This document shows, in pieces, positions 52,754 to 63,100 of a stretch of 64,000 nt of DNA. Both the position numbers and the translations under genes were made by a program. The notes under the pieces are model-generated. The model did not search any database, had not been told where the DNA came from, and was given only the letters and a program-made list of their open reading frames with translations. The stretch is from Spirosoma pollinicola (lineage in GTDB: Bacteria > Bacteroidota > Bacteroidia > Cytophagales > Spirosomataceae). The first letter of the stretch is position 1. Each line of letters opens with the position of its first letter. The stretch is taken from assembly GCF_002831565.1 (NCBI RefSeq), contig NZ_CP025096.1, positions 4,388,501-4,452,500 of the forward strand, written 5' to 3'.

Positions 52754-53848
52754 TTATCGACCAACTAACTCGCGCAGTGTTGATGAGAAATGCTCGTCGT
52801 ATAGATAATCCTCCCGGTATGTTTTGATTGGGAGTTTACTGGCCTGGTAATCAGAACAGTAGCCATTGTATTGATCGGTAATTGAATTGGGGTCGATTTT
52901 TCTTTCCTGCTCAATAGCCGTTTCTCCGGTAAGCGACTTGTTCGCCCGTTCGTCGTCGACCAGCAGGCAATGATGGATGCCAGTTACTGCTGTCAATTGG
53001 TTCGTATAGGTTCTGATATCGTTCAGGATTTGGTCAGAGTCGGGCAAGGTATGCACTGCGTTTAGCCGGAGAACATCGACGTGGAAATCCCGAAACCACA
53101 TCAGGGCATTGTCAATAATGTGTCGACGTTTGGCTTCCCGATGAGCATCGTGGGCGAAATTCGACTCATCCCGGTCTGCTTCCCTGTCGTCTGCATGGCG
53201 GCATGTTGCGTAGTCATTCTGCTTGCCCATCTCGGTGTAGTTCACATCCAGAACGACGGCGATACCGTCAAAGTGACAGATATTTATCAGGTGATGCAAT
53301 TGATAAGGGCCACCAAAGCCAGCTTGTAGAGCATATGGGAAAAAGTCGGAAGTTGACTCAGGAGAGGATGAAATTTGCTTTATAAGCAGGGCATTGATGC
53401 CCAGTTTTTTCAATTTTCCCAACTTCTTGATGACGGCATCAACTGTTCCTTCGAGGCTGAACGTTTGTATATTGAGTTCAAAAAGAGTGTACTCATCCAG
53501 GGGTGGGTTGACCCAGCAGGAGTCTTCCCAGTAGAATTTGCTTGTGTCCACTGCCTGAGAGGAGCCGTTTACACCCTGTGGTTGGGTCAGCGATGCCGGA
53601 TCGGCATATTTCTTATCATCATCAAGTATAAACGCGTAGGTATCACCGGGCTTCAGTTGGTCGGTGTCAAGGTGCCAGTAGCCTGAATTGTCGGCCGTTA
53701 ACGGGAGGTATACAGACTCGTCATTGATGGCGAGCGCCACGTGTTTGGTTTGGGGAGCCCATATCGTCACATGGGCTTTTTGATCAGCGCTAAACGTAAC
53801 GCCAAGCGTTCGTCTGGTTATATCGAATTGGTTTTTTACAACATTCAT
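52754..53848 (-). CDS. TreZ-like GH13 pseudoenzyme (maltooligosyltrehalose trehalohydrolase homologue)
   Basis: A 364-residue protein from ATG 53848 (a TTG at 53884 would add 12 residues). It keeps the N-terminal CBM48-like domain (TLGVTFSADQKAHVTIWAPQ) and most of a GH13 barrel in TreZ style, ending with TYREDYLYDEHFSSTLREL. But each catalytic position is lost: the nucleophile motif LRLDAVH reads LRLNAVH, the IAES acid motif reads LLVDDERAN, and the segment that should carry the third aspartate (AQWxDDFHH) is missing altogether. Region I (DVVYNH) reads DVNYTE. The C-terminal domain is absent (full TreZ proteins are nearer 560-600 residues). It cannot work as a normal trehalohydrolase; a binding or regulatory role, or decay, are the options. 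No treY is near. Confidence 0.75.
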   Translation of the reverse strand: MNVVKNQFDITRRTLGVTFSADQKAHVTIWAPQTKHVALAINDESVYLPLTADNSGYWHLDTDQLKPGDTYAFILDDDKKYADPASLTQPQGVNGSSQAVDTSKFYWEDSCWVNPPLDEYTLFELNIQTFSLEGTVDAVIKKLGKLKKLGINALLIKQISSSPESTSDFFPYALQAGFGGPYQLHHLINICHFDGIAVVLDVNYTEMGKQNDYATCRHADDREADRDESNFAHDAHREAKRRHIIDNALMWFRDFHVDVLRLNAVHTLPDSDQILNDIRTYTNQLTAVTGIHHCLLVDDERANKSLTGETAIEQERKIDPNSITDQYNGYCSDYQASKLPIKTYREDYLYDEHFSSTLRELVGR

Positions 53849-53959
53849 AAGTAGACAGGATAAACAGGCGTTGCTAACCAGCAATTCTGTAAGACAGTTA
53901 TCAGGCTACTTTTGTTGCTTGGACCAGGCCCGACGTAAACCAAAGAACGCCGGGCCTAC

Positions 53960-53997
53960 TTAAAATAGGCTTAAGATGATATTAGAAATTACTTAGA
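53960..53997. promoter_or_regulatory. Phased TTAGA array E, upstream of the TreZ-like gene
   Basis: Half-sites TTAAA (53960), TTAAG (53971), TTAGA (53982) and TTAGA (53993) are exactly 11 bp apart. The nearest unit is 112 bases from ATG 53848, the same distance as array A from its gene. Confidence 0.65.
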
Positions 53998-54061
53998 ATG
54001 GCGCATCATCATATTGCTTCTTAAGCCAATTGCCGAAAACACCGCCATATTGCCGGGATAC

Positions 54062-55048
54062 TTACTTGTTGATATTAATGATCACACCGGACTGAGTCGA
54101 TTCGCTGACGGCTTCAGGAACGTCAACTGGCCTTACTTCTGTATCGTTGTAAGGTTCGTCTTCCCAAGCCGCCGATCTGGCCTGGGGCAGCAGTGGAATC
54201 ATGGCCTCTTCGGATGTCAGCACCGGCCCCTCGATCAACTCGAAGTCCCGGCTTTGCTTTGGCGTAAAGGCTGCAGCCTTTACGCCGGTCAGTACCCGCG
54301 ACCAGTTAAACGCTGGCCCAAGGTCCCACTTGCCACTGGCGCGATAGTTAATGTGCGATACAATACCCTTGAAGGTCAGAACATCAGGCGTTGTGAGGTA
54401 GCGTTTTGGTTCGGGGATAAATTGTCGGGGAATGCCATACTGCGTTGTCAGGTAGCGGAGCAGCACAATCAGGCTGTCGTACTGTTCATCGGTAAACGTA
54501 GCGTAGTTCGACTGACCCCGGAAGGGGGCAGGGATTTTCTGAAACGCGTCCGGTTGGGTCAGGGTGCAGTAGGTATCCCCATAAATCGTTTGAAGCCCAT
54601 CTGGCTTGGGAGTCAATGGCCCGTAATTGGAAATCTCGATACCAATGGTGCGCTTGTCCTGATTATTGGCTGCGTTGCCAAGGGCGTCGCCCCCCAGGTT
54701 TCCTGACCAGAATTTGGCCGAAAATAACTGATAGATGGTGCCGTCGCGGGCAATCACAAAGGGCACCGACACGTGGTAATCCTGACGAGTGAGCGTGCTC
54801 ATGTCACCACTCAGGCCACCAGCCGTGAAATGCAACACGATACGTTCTTTTGTGTAGACAGTATCATGGTAGTATCCGGACCGATGGGCGGGCGTACAGA
54901 GCAGCCCATTGAGGGTTAGTGACTCGTTGGGAACCGGCACGGCGATAGGACGAAGGGTGTACTCGCTCCCGTTACCGGTAAGGCGAAAGCGCTTTTCCAG
55001 AGCTGGTAAATTTGAGAAAACCATAAAAAGGAAGGATTGGGCTGACAT
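54062..55048 (-). CDS. N-acetylmuramoyl-L-alanine amidase (Amidase_2/PGRP fold)
   Basis: A 328-residue protein whose residues about 60-250 form an Amidase_2 domain. Zinc ligands H73 (VLHFTAGG), H232 (SHINYR) and D242 (GKWDLGPAF) are in place, with HVSVPFVIARDGTIYQLF and GIEISNYG between. It would cut the bond between N-acetylmuramic acid and L-alanine in peptidoglycan. There is no convincing signal peptide: the N terminus is only weakly hydrophobic (SFLFMVFSNLPAL). The C-terminal 75 residues are acidic and proline-rich, without a known domain. It follows the Cyt-like gene by 21 bases on the same strand, so the two are likely co-transcribed; an effector role is possible but unproven. Confidence 0.87.
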   Translation of the reverse strand: MSAQSFLFMVFSNLPALEKRFRLTGNGSEYTLRPIAVPVPNESLTLNGLLCTPAHRSGYYHDTVYTKERIVLHFTAGGLSGDMSTLTRQDYHVSVPFVIARDGTIYQLFSAKFWSGNLGGDALGNAANNQDKRTIGIEISNYGPLTPKPDGLQTIYGDTYCTLTQPDAFQKIPAPFRGQSNYATFTDEQYDSLIVLLRYLTTQYGIPRQFIPEPKRYLTTPDVLTFKGIVSHINYRASGKWDLGPAFNWSRVLTGVKAAAFTPKQSRDFELIEGPVLTSEEAMIPLLPQARSAAWEDEPYNDTEVRPVDVPEAVSESTQSGVIININK

Positions 55049-55069
55049 TATTAGGTGAGACGGGTGGGC

Positions 55070-55822
55070 TTACAGATCAATTTCAGCAATAAAATCAGAG
55101 ATTCTACCCCCAAGTTTGTCCTGAATCTGCGTTCGGATTCGGGCATATACGTCTTCATTCAGCGTCCCGGTTCTTGAGCAATAGTTCAGCTTGGTTTTGT
55201 CTTTGGTAGATTTGAAGAATAATATTTTCCTGATCTCGTTTGACGAGGTAAGCAAAAACGTACCCATTTGCAGTATAACAGTACCGTTCTCTTCCCGGGC
55301 CAGACCGATCTGGAAAGCGCCTTTGGATTGCGAGTGCGTATTTTTCTCAAAGGCACTTATTTTGCCGTTACTGTCGCTGAGTCCTTTGAGTGCCTCCAGC
55401 GTTTTGGTAATGACCACCATAAATGATCCGCCGAAGGCTGCCGTCAGAATACTGATAATGGCATTCTCGGCCTCGAAGACCGTGCCACTCGATTCGAAAC
55501 TGGCGAATTCAGCCGCTTCAATGGCCCATCCCAGGTTATTCAGTACCCGCACAAACTCTTTGTACCAATCGACCAGTTGATTTTCGTCCGGGAATTTTTT
55601 GTTGGCGGCCAACTGGGCCAGCAGGACTGAATTGAGTACGTCGCTGCGTCGCTGTCCATTTATATCAGAGACGAACGATACCAGCGATTTGGCGTTCATG
55701 AACGACTGTTCGACACCTTCGGTCATGTCGGGTGCCTGCCAGCCTCGTTCGCTTGGGAATGCTTTTTTTGCATCCTCAAATTCCAGGTCCTGAACAAATT
55801 GTATAGGGTCATGTACTAGCAT
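55070..55822 (-). CDS. Unknown protein, possibly Cyt-like (cytolytic delta-endotoxin fold)
   Basis: A 250-residue protein without signal peptide. Recalling Bacillus Cyt1A/Cyt2A by eye, residues about 115-215 align in order: a pair of hydrophobic helices (AIISILTAAFGGSFMVVITK), then the strands GAFQIGLAREENGTVILQMG and KILFFKSTKDKTK, where Cyt proteins have a VLFAIQN-type strand and VLFFTIQDS. The N-terminal half is helical (LVDWYKEFVRVLNNLGWAIE). Cyt proteins and the Erwinia factor Evf share this fold and act on membranes. The match is by memory and modest, so the call is tentative. It is encoded 21 bases before the amidase gene. An alternative is a structural or unrelated alpha/beta protein. 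Confidence 0.45.
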   Translation of the reverse strand: MLVHDPIQFVQDLEFEDAKKAFPSERGWQAPDMTEGVEQSFMNAKSLVSFVSDINGQRRSDVLNSVLLAQLAANKKFPDENQLVDWYKEFVRVLNNLGWAIEAAEFASFESSGTVFEAENAIISILTAAFGGSFMVVITKTLEALKGLSDSNGKISAFEKNTHSQSKGAFQIGLAREENGTVILQMGTFLLTSSNEIRKILFFKSTKDKTKLNYCSRTGTLNEDVYARIRTQIQDKLGGRISDFIAEIDL

Positions 55823-55987
55823 AATCGTAGGGTATGAGGAGAAGTTTAACAGGAAGAAATCAACAAAACAAAAGTAGATGAACCGGCCTTTGCAGACTTC
55901 CGCCTTTAGGACAGATGCTTTAGGATATCGGCCATTTTGCCCCGTATTTTCGGTTGCTACCCTAACCCCGAGAAGAAAAATCCTGCA

Positions 55988-58120
55988 CTAACCGGCAAAT
56001 GGAGGCAGTTGAATAAGGAACTCTGATCCTTCCCCAAACTGACTCTCCACACTCATTACTCCGCCATGCCCTTTTGTGATAACGTCATAACTTAAACTCA
56101 AGCCTAGACCGGTTCCCTGACCGGTTGGCTTGGTCGTGAAAAATGGTTGAAAAACCTTCTTCCTGATGCTTTCAGGGATACCCGTACCATTATCGCAGAT
56201 ACGAAGTTCTGCCTGTCCATTGCTAAAACTGGTACGTAAAAGAATCACCGGTTCATACCCTTCTTCCGCTTTTCGCTGGCGCTCCCGTACGGCGTAAAAG
56301 GCGTTGTTATACAAATTGATCAGTACCCGGCTTAATTCCTGAGGTACTACCCACTGGGGGGGTAATTTCGGGTCGAGGTCGGTTTGCAGGGTTGCCTGGA
56401 ATGTGCTGTCTTTTGTGTGCAGATTCTGGTAAGCTAGTTGAAGGTATTCCTTCGCCAGGGCATTGAGGTCGGTCAACTGGCGTTCGCCTGACGTAGTGCG
56501 GGCATGTTCAAGCATTGCCTTGAGGATAGCCTCCGCCCGTTTTCCATGCTGGGTAATCTTCTGCAAATTCTGACTAAGCTCATCGGCAATACCAACCAGC
56601 TCGTCGGTATGTCCGGCCAGGACATTCTCTTTCAACTCATCGACTAATTCGGTACTCACTTCCGAGAAGTTGTTGACGAAGTTTAACGGATTTCGTATTT
56701 CATGAGCGATGCCTGCGGTTAACTCACCCAGAGAGGCCATTTTTTCTTTCTGGATGAGTTGGTCCTGGGTAGTCTGTAGCGTTGTCAGGGTCGCTTTTAA
56801 GGTTTCTTTCTGGCTATGAAGTTCACGGGTACGAATCTCAACCTGTTGTTCGAGAACCTGATTCTGGGTTTCGACCAACTGTCGGTTATCTTCCGAAAGC
56901 CGGAGTTGTTCCTTTATAGCCTCGTCCTGTTTTTCCTTCAGCAGATTTACCTTATACGAAAGCGCAAGGGTGAACAGAATAATTTCAAAACCTGAACCAA
57001 TATGAATGCTGTTGTACGTCCAGAATAGATAGGGTAACTTCCCGTATGCGTACAACAGAAAAATAAAAATTGACGCGAAAAATACCAGATTCCCAACAAA
57101 GTAGAACAGAGCGGGCTTGAAGCCCTGTCGGTAGATGACGAAGGCAGTCACAATACTGTATACGCCTTCTGCCAGGGCAATCAGCGGAATAACGTCAATG
57201 GTTCTGCCGGTGCCGTTGCCCCAATAGGCAGTGATGACAAAGAGAATTGTACCCAGCACATAGGCGGCAATGGCCACCAGACCTACCCTGTAAAAATAGC
57301 TGGCCTGTTGACGTAATCGAAGGAAGTAAATTGTAAAGAGGACATGCATAAAGCCCGTCAGGCCTTCCAGCAAATTTCCGTAACGTTCAAATATGGGATT
57401 GTTTGCCCACAAAAACTCAGCCGTAAACCCCCTGTATAATGCCAGTTGCGCCCCAACGCTCAATACCCAGATGGCATACAGGAGGGTGTCCCGATCACCA
57501 AGCCGGACGAACAGCAACAGACTGTAAACAACAATGATAAGGATAAGCCCATAGTACAATCCATAAAAAAGATCATCGGTATGAACAGCCCCGAGCAGGT
57601 TAATTGCCGACCGGGCGTTTACATACAAGGCAGTCGTATAAATGCCCTGCATGTAAATGTAGAGCGTATGCGTCTGTCCTTTTGGTACATGCAATGGATA
57701 GATCAGTTTACTGAATCGGAAAAGCTCACGCGACTCGGTGACGAGCCGACCAAACTGTTGCCGGTTAACGATTTGGTTGTTGGCTACTTCAAAAACATCG
57801 ATCCGCTCCGTACCGGAATAGACAAAATGCAGAAAGAAAGCGTCAGACACCTGATTCGTCAGATCGACGCGAAACCAGTAGGCCCTTTGATAGTCATCAG
57901 GGTGTATTTTCTGGTTTTGTGTGGGTGTAAACAGATAGTGACTACGATTTTGCAGTAACGAATCAATAGAAACCCGGCCGGGCTGGACCTCCAGCATCGA
58001 ACTGTTTTTGAACAGATCATAGGCATGGGCCGGATCGCGAAGGAAGACAGTCTGGCCTTGCCCCTGCAGGCAGAGCAGGTAACTGATAATGAACCCAAGT
58101 AACCGAATAGTAGTCAGCAT
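55988..58120 (-). CDS. 7TM-DISM sensor histidine kinase
   Basis: A 710-residue membrane kinase: signal peptide, periplasmic 7TMR-DISMED2 beta-sandwich (about 30-170, YWFRVDLTNQVSD), seven membrane helices (about 185-390), a coiled coil (about 400-455, LVETQNQVLEQQVEIRTREL), a dimerisation/phospho-acceptor region with H473 in AGIAHEIRNPLNF, and HATPase_c ending in FFTTKPTGQGTGLGLSLSYD. The DISM sensor type is thought to bind carbohydrates or other small ligands. No response regulator gene is adjacent on its strand, so the partner is unknown. It lies 60 bases downstream of the MpaB-type gene. Confidence 0.94.
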   Translation of the reverse strand: MLTTIRLLGFIISYLLCLQGQGQTVFLRDPAHAYDLFKNSSMLEVQPGRVSIDSLLQNRSHYLFTPTQNQKIHPDDYQRAYWFRVDLTNQVSDAFFLHFVYSGTERIDVFEVANNQIVNRQQFGRLVTESRELFRFSKLIYPLHVPKGQTHTLYIYMQGIYTTALYVNARSAINLLGAVHTDDLFYGLYYGLILIIVVYSLLLFVRLGDRDTLLYAIWVLSVGAQLALYRGFTAEFLWANNPIFERYGNLLEGLTGFMHVLFTIYFLRLRQQASYFYRVGLVAIAAYVLGTILFVITAYWGNGTGRTIDVIPLIALAEGVYSIVTAFVIYRQGFKPALFYFVGNLVFFASIFIFLLYAYGKLPYLFWTYNSIHIGSGFEIILFTLALSYKVNLLKEKQDEAIKEQLRLSEDNRQLVETQNQVLEQQVEIRTRELHSQKETLKATLTTLQTTQDQLIQKEKMASLGELTAGIAHEIRNPLNFVNNFSEVSTELVDELKENVLAGHTDELVGIADELSQNLQKITQHGKRAEAILKAMLEHARTTSGERQLTDLNALAKEYLQLAYQNLHTKDSTFQATLQTDLDPKLPPQWVVPQELSRVLINLYNNAFYAVRERQRKAEEGYEPVILLRTSFSNGQAELRICDNGTGIPESIRKKVFQPFFTTKPTGQGTGLGLSLSYDVITKGHGGVMSVESQFGEGSEFLIQLPPFAG

Positions 58121-58180
58121 AGAACATTTTTCAAGTTAATATCAGTAACCAATTCGTTGGCAGGCCTTTGCTGGGGTTGT

Positions 58181-60148
58181 TTAGCTAACCAGGGGTAGCA
58201 GACTGCTCCGCAGCATCACGTCTATTTTCTGCGCGGGGGTACCAAATTCGTTTCGGGCGATCAGCGAAATCAGTAGACGAAAGGGGAGGGGCAGGTCTAT
58301 AACTTTTGTGCCAGAGGCTACCGACCGGGCTTCAAGACTGGCAATTAACTCCTGTCGGTGAGTCTCGTTGGTTACTGCCTGTAATGCCAGACAGTCGCGC
58401 CAGGATTTTGCCCGGTTTTTTACCATGATCGAGCGCTCCATTGCCTTAAATCGAGTGTCGATCAGGCTCAGCGTTCGGCCGAGTGGGCGAAAAATCCGCC
58501 CCACGTTATCGTTCATCTGACCGTACATGTCATCGAAGAGGCCGTTCATCCTGTCGAAGTCGCGGGTGATGAGCGCCAGATCTTTATCACCGAAAACCTC
58601 CGTCAGCACAATGGGCAGGTCGAAGGTGATGTGGGCATTCGCTGCGGCAAAAATATGCTGGTTCGTTATCAGGTTCCGGCGGGAAGCATCAAAGGACAAC
58701 TGCCAGGGAGCAGTTGCCGGTTTGCCGTCGAAGTAGCAGTTAATGGCGTCGAAATAGCGGTTGCCAAATCCCACATCCAGGCGTTCCATATCAACAGGAC
58801 TCTCAAAAATTCCCTGTTTTAGTCCATCAGCTACCCGTTGCGTAACAGCCCGGTAAACGGCCGTAAAAAGCCCAATGGGATTGTTTTGCGCCCGAAAAAG
58901 CCGCGACAGTTTATCGAGGTAAAAAATAACATCGTTGATACGGTCGAGTTTCGGAATTCTAAAATCGGGCTGAATCGAATCCCAGTCGTCGGTCAGAGCT
59001 GAAGGCAGGTAAAACTGTTCACTTTTGGCCGCATTGCTGTAGGCCAGAAACTGGTTAATCATGCCATGACTAAACGCTCTGCCCAGAGCAGCCATAAGCA
59101 CATGCTGGTTGTCGAGACCCCGAATGTTTTTATCGAACCATTGTACCGACTCCATAATGAATGAATCATCGACTTCGGGCGATGCCACCTGGAGCATGTC
59201 GGCATACTTGTCGCCAATAAAAAAACGGACAAAATAGGGCGATAAACGCTTGAGTGGGCCAATGATCATTCGCTCGTTCATCAGATCGATGCAGGCTTCG
59301 GTCAGTTCGGTGCCCTCTACCGACGGCCCCGACTGGTGTGCCAGAATAGCGTCCATCAGGCTCTGGCAAGTCGTTTCATCTTCCGACAGCAAGTCGGCGT
59401 CGATGCCCATCATCGTGCCGACCACATGCCAGAGATGCAGGTACGCTTCCCGTTCTTCGGGCGTTAAGGTAACCCCCAGTTGCTCAAGGCCCCTGATAAT
59501 AACGACGCCGAACGAGAGTAATGTGCCAATCAGGTCTTCCTGGTTTATGGGTATACCGTAGGTCTGGGTGTCCCAGTTCCGCTCCAGGGCAAAATGGCGG
59601 ATAACCGCATGCATGAGCCGTACTTTCTGAGCCGCTACGATGGCCGTGCCGTCCTGCTCGAAGTTGTCTTTGGTGAGTATATCGACAACGAACTGAGCTG
59701 TTTCCATGAGCCTTCGGCTAAACGCGTTCAACGAGCCGTCATGAACCCGCAGCCGACCGGTTTGGTAGAGCACCTTCGCCCCGCGCCAGCAGGTGTAGCA
59801 GAGGGGTAGGGATTTGCAAAGCAGGATGAGCAGTATTTTAGGTCCATGTTGCCGAAACACTTCGGCCGCAATCATCAGTTTGAAGGGTTCGGCAAAGGCT
59901 GGTAACTGGCGGGTCTTCACAAAATACCCTTCCACGACCTCTTTGACGGCCTTAGGCAGAGCATCGAATGCCGGATTCGGAAACTGTCGATTGCGGACGA
60001 GCATCTGAAAAATCTGATCGATCTCGCCTTTCTGGTTCGTCGCCAGCAGCGTATCAATTACCTGATCAGCCAGAGGGTCGCCCATCAGGCGCTTGCCTGC
60101 TAGAAAATCATCTGCCCAGCGGGTTGGGGTAACGGCGGTAATGGACAT
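58181..60148 (-). CDS. Oxygenase MpaB/latex-clearing-like protein (DUF2236 family)
   Basis: A 655-residue protein from ATG 60148; the frame is open further upstream but only across the 3' end of the caspase gene. Residues about 110-330 match the DUF2236/Lcp-type heme oxygenase core: KVRLMHAVIRHFAL, then YGIPINQEDLIGTLLSFG and the helical LHLWHVVGTMMGIDADLL. The last 280 residues form a second helical region I cannot assign. Family members include rubber oxygenase Lcp and MpaB, which cleave C=C bonds using a b-type heme. There is no signal peptide, unlike secreted Lcp. It starts 23 bases after the caspase-SGNH gene, so the two are probably one transcript. Confidence 0.72.
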   Translation of the reverse strand: MSITAVTPTRWADDFLAGKRLMGDPLADQVIDTLLATNQKGEIDQIFQMLVRNRQFPNPAFDALPKAVKEVVEGYFVKTRQLPAFAEPFKLMIAAEVFRQHGPKILLILLCKSLPLCYTCWRGAKVLYQTGRLRVHDGSLNAFSRRLMETAQFVVDILTKDNFEQDGTAIVAAQKVRLMHAVIRHFALERNWDTQTYGIPINQEDLIGTLLSFGVVIIRGLEQLGVTLTPEEREAYLHLWHVVGTMMGIDADLLSEDETTCQSLMDAILAHQSGPSVEGTELTEACIDLMNERMIIGPLKRLSPYFVRFFIGDKYADMLQVASPEVDDSFIMESVQWFDKNIRGLDNQHVLMAALGRAFSHGMINQFLAYSNAAKSEQFYLPSALTDDWDSIQPDFRIPKLDRINDVIFYLDKLSRLFRAQNNPIGLFTAVYRAVTQRVADGLKQGIFESPVDMERLDVGFGNRYFDAINCYFDGKPATAPWQLSFDASRRNLITNQHIFAAANAHITFDLPIVLTEVFGDKDLALITRDFDRMNGLFDDMYGQMNDNVGRIFRPLGRTLSLIDTRFKAMERSIMVKNRAKSWRDCLALQAVTNETHRQELIASLEARSVASGTKVIDLPLPFRLLISLIARNEFGTPAQKIDVMLRSSLLPLVS

Positions 60149-60171
60149 AGACGGTCGGGTGGGGACAAGGG

Positions 60172-63100
60172 TCAGACAGGGGCTACAAGCTCGTTTTTCA
60201 GGCGGGTGATGAGTGATACATATTTTGACGATACACTCAGGAAACCTTTGTCGTTTGGATGAATCTCGTCGTACCAGTAATCGGCCGGTTGCGCAGTTTT
60301 TCGGACAGTACCGCGCAAATCCAGATACGTCACGTTCGAATAGGTTTCGGCTAACTGACGAAGCTGTTCGTTGAATGTATCCACAATAAACCAAACAATG
60401 GCATCGCGTTCATCGGAATCGGTAATGCTATTTTTAGTCAGCACATCGCCCATCCAGATCATCTTTCCGGGGCGGTTATCCTGTCCGGCGGGAATAACAT
60501 AATCGTACCCGTGAACGACTACCTGTACCGTCGGATAGCCCTGTTCTACCAGCCTCAAAATACGCGTATATCGGTCTTTCACTCCCGTTAAACTCGTCCA
60601 GAAGGCATCTGTCAGGTAACGCTTAGGCCCATCCATACCGACTATAGGCTCACTGCGGATAAAACTGGTAAAATAGGTGCCAAGTAAATCATTGCCCCCG
60701 CCACTGAGCAGGAAAAAATCGGGCTTAACCTGGGCAATAGCTTCCAGAAACTCACTGTTTTTTAGGTAGTCCTCCAACGTTGCACCAGCAGCTGCTACGC
60801 TGAATACCGAATACACACCCGACAGATAATCGATCACGTCGCGCAACAGGAACGGGTACTGAAACCAGGAATCACCTTCCGCAACGATGCGTATGCGATC
60901 GGGATACCGCACCAGATTCTGCCGGTACTGTCGGTTTTGAAGCTGGCGGGCCACCTTGTTGGCGAGGGCAAGCGACAAATCAGCAAAAAGTCCCCGCTGT
61001 TCATCGGTAATGCCCAGAACCCGAAGGTCAGGTCGGAGTTTCAGCGTAGGGTTCAGACTCGCGTCGGTATTGGTTTCGAAATACAATCCCAGCGCGAAAT
61101 CAGCTAATTGATTATCCCGTGCAGCATCACCCGGCAGGGTCAGCATCTGGTTCAGCTCCTCCGTGCTTACTGTGTTAACTAATGGATTAATTAATTGCAG
61201 CGTGAGTGTCTGGCTGCTCCACTCAGGAAGCGGTTCTGTCTCGTCGGTGTCTGTATCAACACCGCCCCGATTCGCCTTGTTTTTTTGTAAATCCGACAGC
61301 ACAACGGGAGATTCCAGTGCCTCAAGAGTGAAAAACGCCAGTGTTTTTTCGGATAAAGGGTCTGTTGTAATCAGTAGTTTAAAATATTCTGTAGACGACG
61401 GCCAGTTATATTGACGAATGACCTCTTCCAGCCGTAGACGAATGCTGTCCATTCGGCCGGTGGGTGATTTTTTGTCGGCAAGACCCAGCGAAACCCGTTG
61501 TCCCGGTTCAAGGCGGCAGTTGATGGGCAAAAAGCCGGGATAAGCCATAAAATCCCTTGACAGGTATAAAACCGTACAATACAGGGGCCGGTCGGTGGGG
61601 TTTGTCAGGTTTACCGTCAGCGTACTCGTCCACTGACCAGCCGCCTGAACGAACGAAACCGGAATAGGGGCCGGGTGAGCCTCCGTTAGTGTAAGCGGTT
61701 GTTCTCCCTGCCGGGCTAGTTCAACCGTCAGCAAGGGTGCCGTTGCGGCAGGGTTACGTAGATTCCTCAGGTATTCCCACTGGGCAATGTGTCGTAAATA
61801 GTTGGTGAGCCGGGTTACTACCTGAGGCTCATCGGCGGGAAGCGCTCTAACCAGCGGCTGGTTATCATTCTCGGGGTGAGTGAGGTAGTAAAGCCCATAA
61901 CGACAGTGAAGTGTATAGTCGGCATTCGTTTCGACTTCCTCCGGAATGACAACCCCGTCGGTGAGTGACTGGCCAGTGGTCTCCGCCGGACGAGTCAACA
62001 AGTCGGCGATATCAGCCGATGGGCCACCATGATTGATCAAATGCAATCGGATGGCCTGCATCATCAACCCCTGAATTGTTGCCTGGTAAACCTGCGTTTT
62101 GTCTAACCGGGACTGAACGTCATCGGTCAGATCGAGAACCGTATAGTCTGACCCGATCTTGTTTATCTGAGCCGGGAAGCTTTCGCTGCCGGTCGAATCC
62201 TGTATTTGTATGAGTTGATCGGTATCGCTGACGCCATGAATTGCGCCAACATCAAGCAACCAGCCTTTCTCTGTATTGTATGTCGCCGAAACCCTGAGCG
62301 TATCAGGGTCGAGGGGGCGATTTAGAAATCCCCGGTTCAGTAGCAGGTCATGTTCACTGCCAACTACGTATACACGTGGTTGTTGGTCGAAACTAAACCG
62401 CATGTACTGGCGTACCCGGTTGTGCAGGTCCCGGTACGACACATCACCATGAGCGGCATTGAGCACGGTTAACAGATTCTTCGTGAAAATACCGTCTCCA
62501 TTTACTTCTACCGCACTTTCGTCAGACTCACAGGCGGCCATCTGGACATGGTCGCCCTGGGGCATGGCCACTTCCAGACCCTGTTCGTTGATCTGTTCGG
62601 CAGACAGGACATTGTGGAAGAAAAAAGCCTCGTACGGTCGGCAGGGCGCCGACTGCGATAAGCGTCTTTCGCGAACATCCTGCCCGGCCATTGCTTCGGT
62701 CAGTAGATCGGCGGCCCGGGTATTGTCGCCGGAATGGCAGCAATCAAACAGGGTTACGACATGCGCACCCGTAGCGCTCAGGGGAGCAATCAGGTAGCGA
62801 AGTTCTTTGTCGGTCAGTAAAAACTCCCAGGGCTTTGTTGTTTGTGCATCATGGCAAACCAGGCACTCAAGTTTACCATCCGTTTCTGTAGTCCATATAG
62901 ACCGGTCGGCTTCTTCCTGCGCCCCATGCCCGGCAAAATAAAACAGGATCGTATCGGCTGGCCCGGCCTGGGCAAGATGTGTCCGGAACCCATCGATCAG
63001 AGCCGCCTTTGACGCTTCGTTATCGGTAAGCAACCGTAGATTGAGGGTAAAGTCGGGTAAATTTTGCAGGTAACGGGCAACGGCCCGGGCATCGTTGGCA

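Noticed and set aside
60149..60394. 82-residue N-terminal extension of the MpaB-type protein
   Set aside because: It overlaps the 3' end of the caspase-SGNH gene; ATG 60148 gives a clean 23-base gap.
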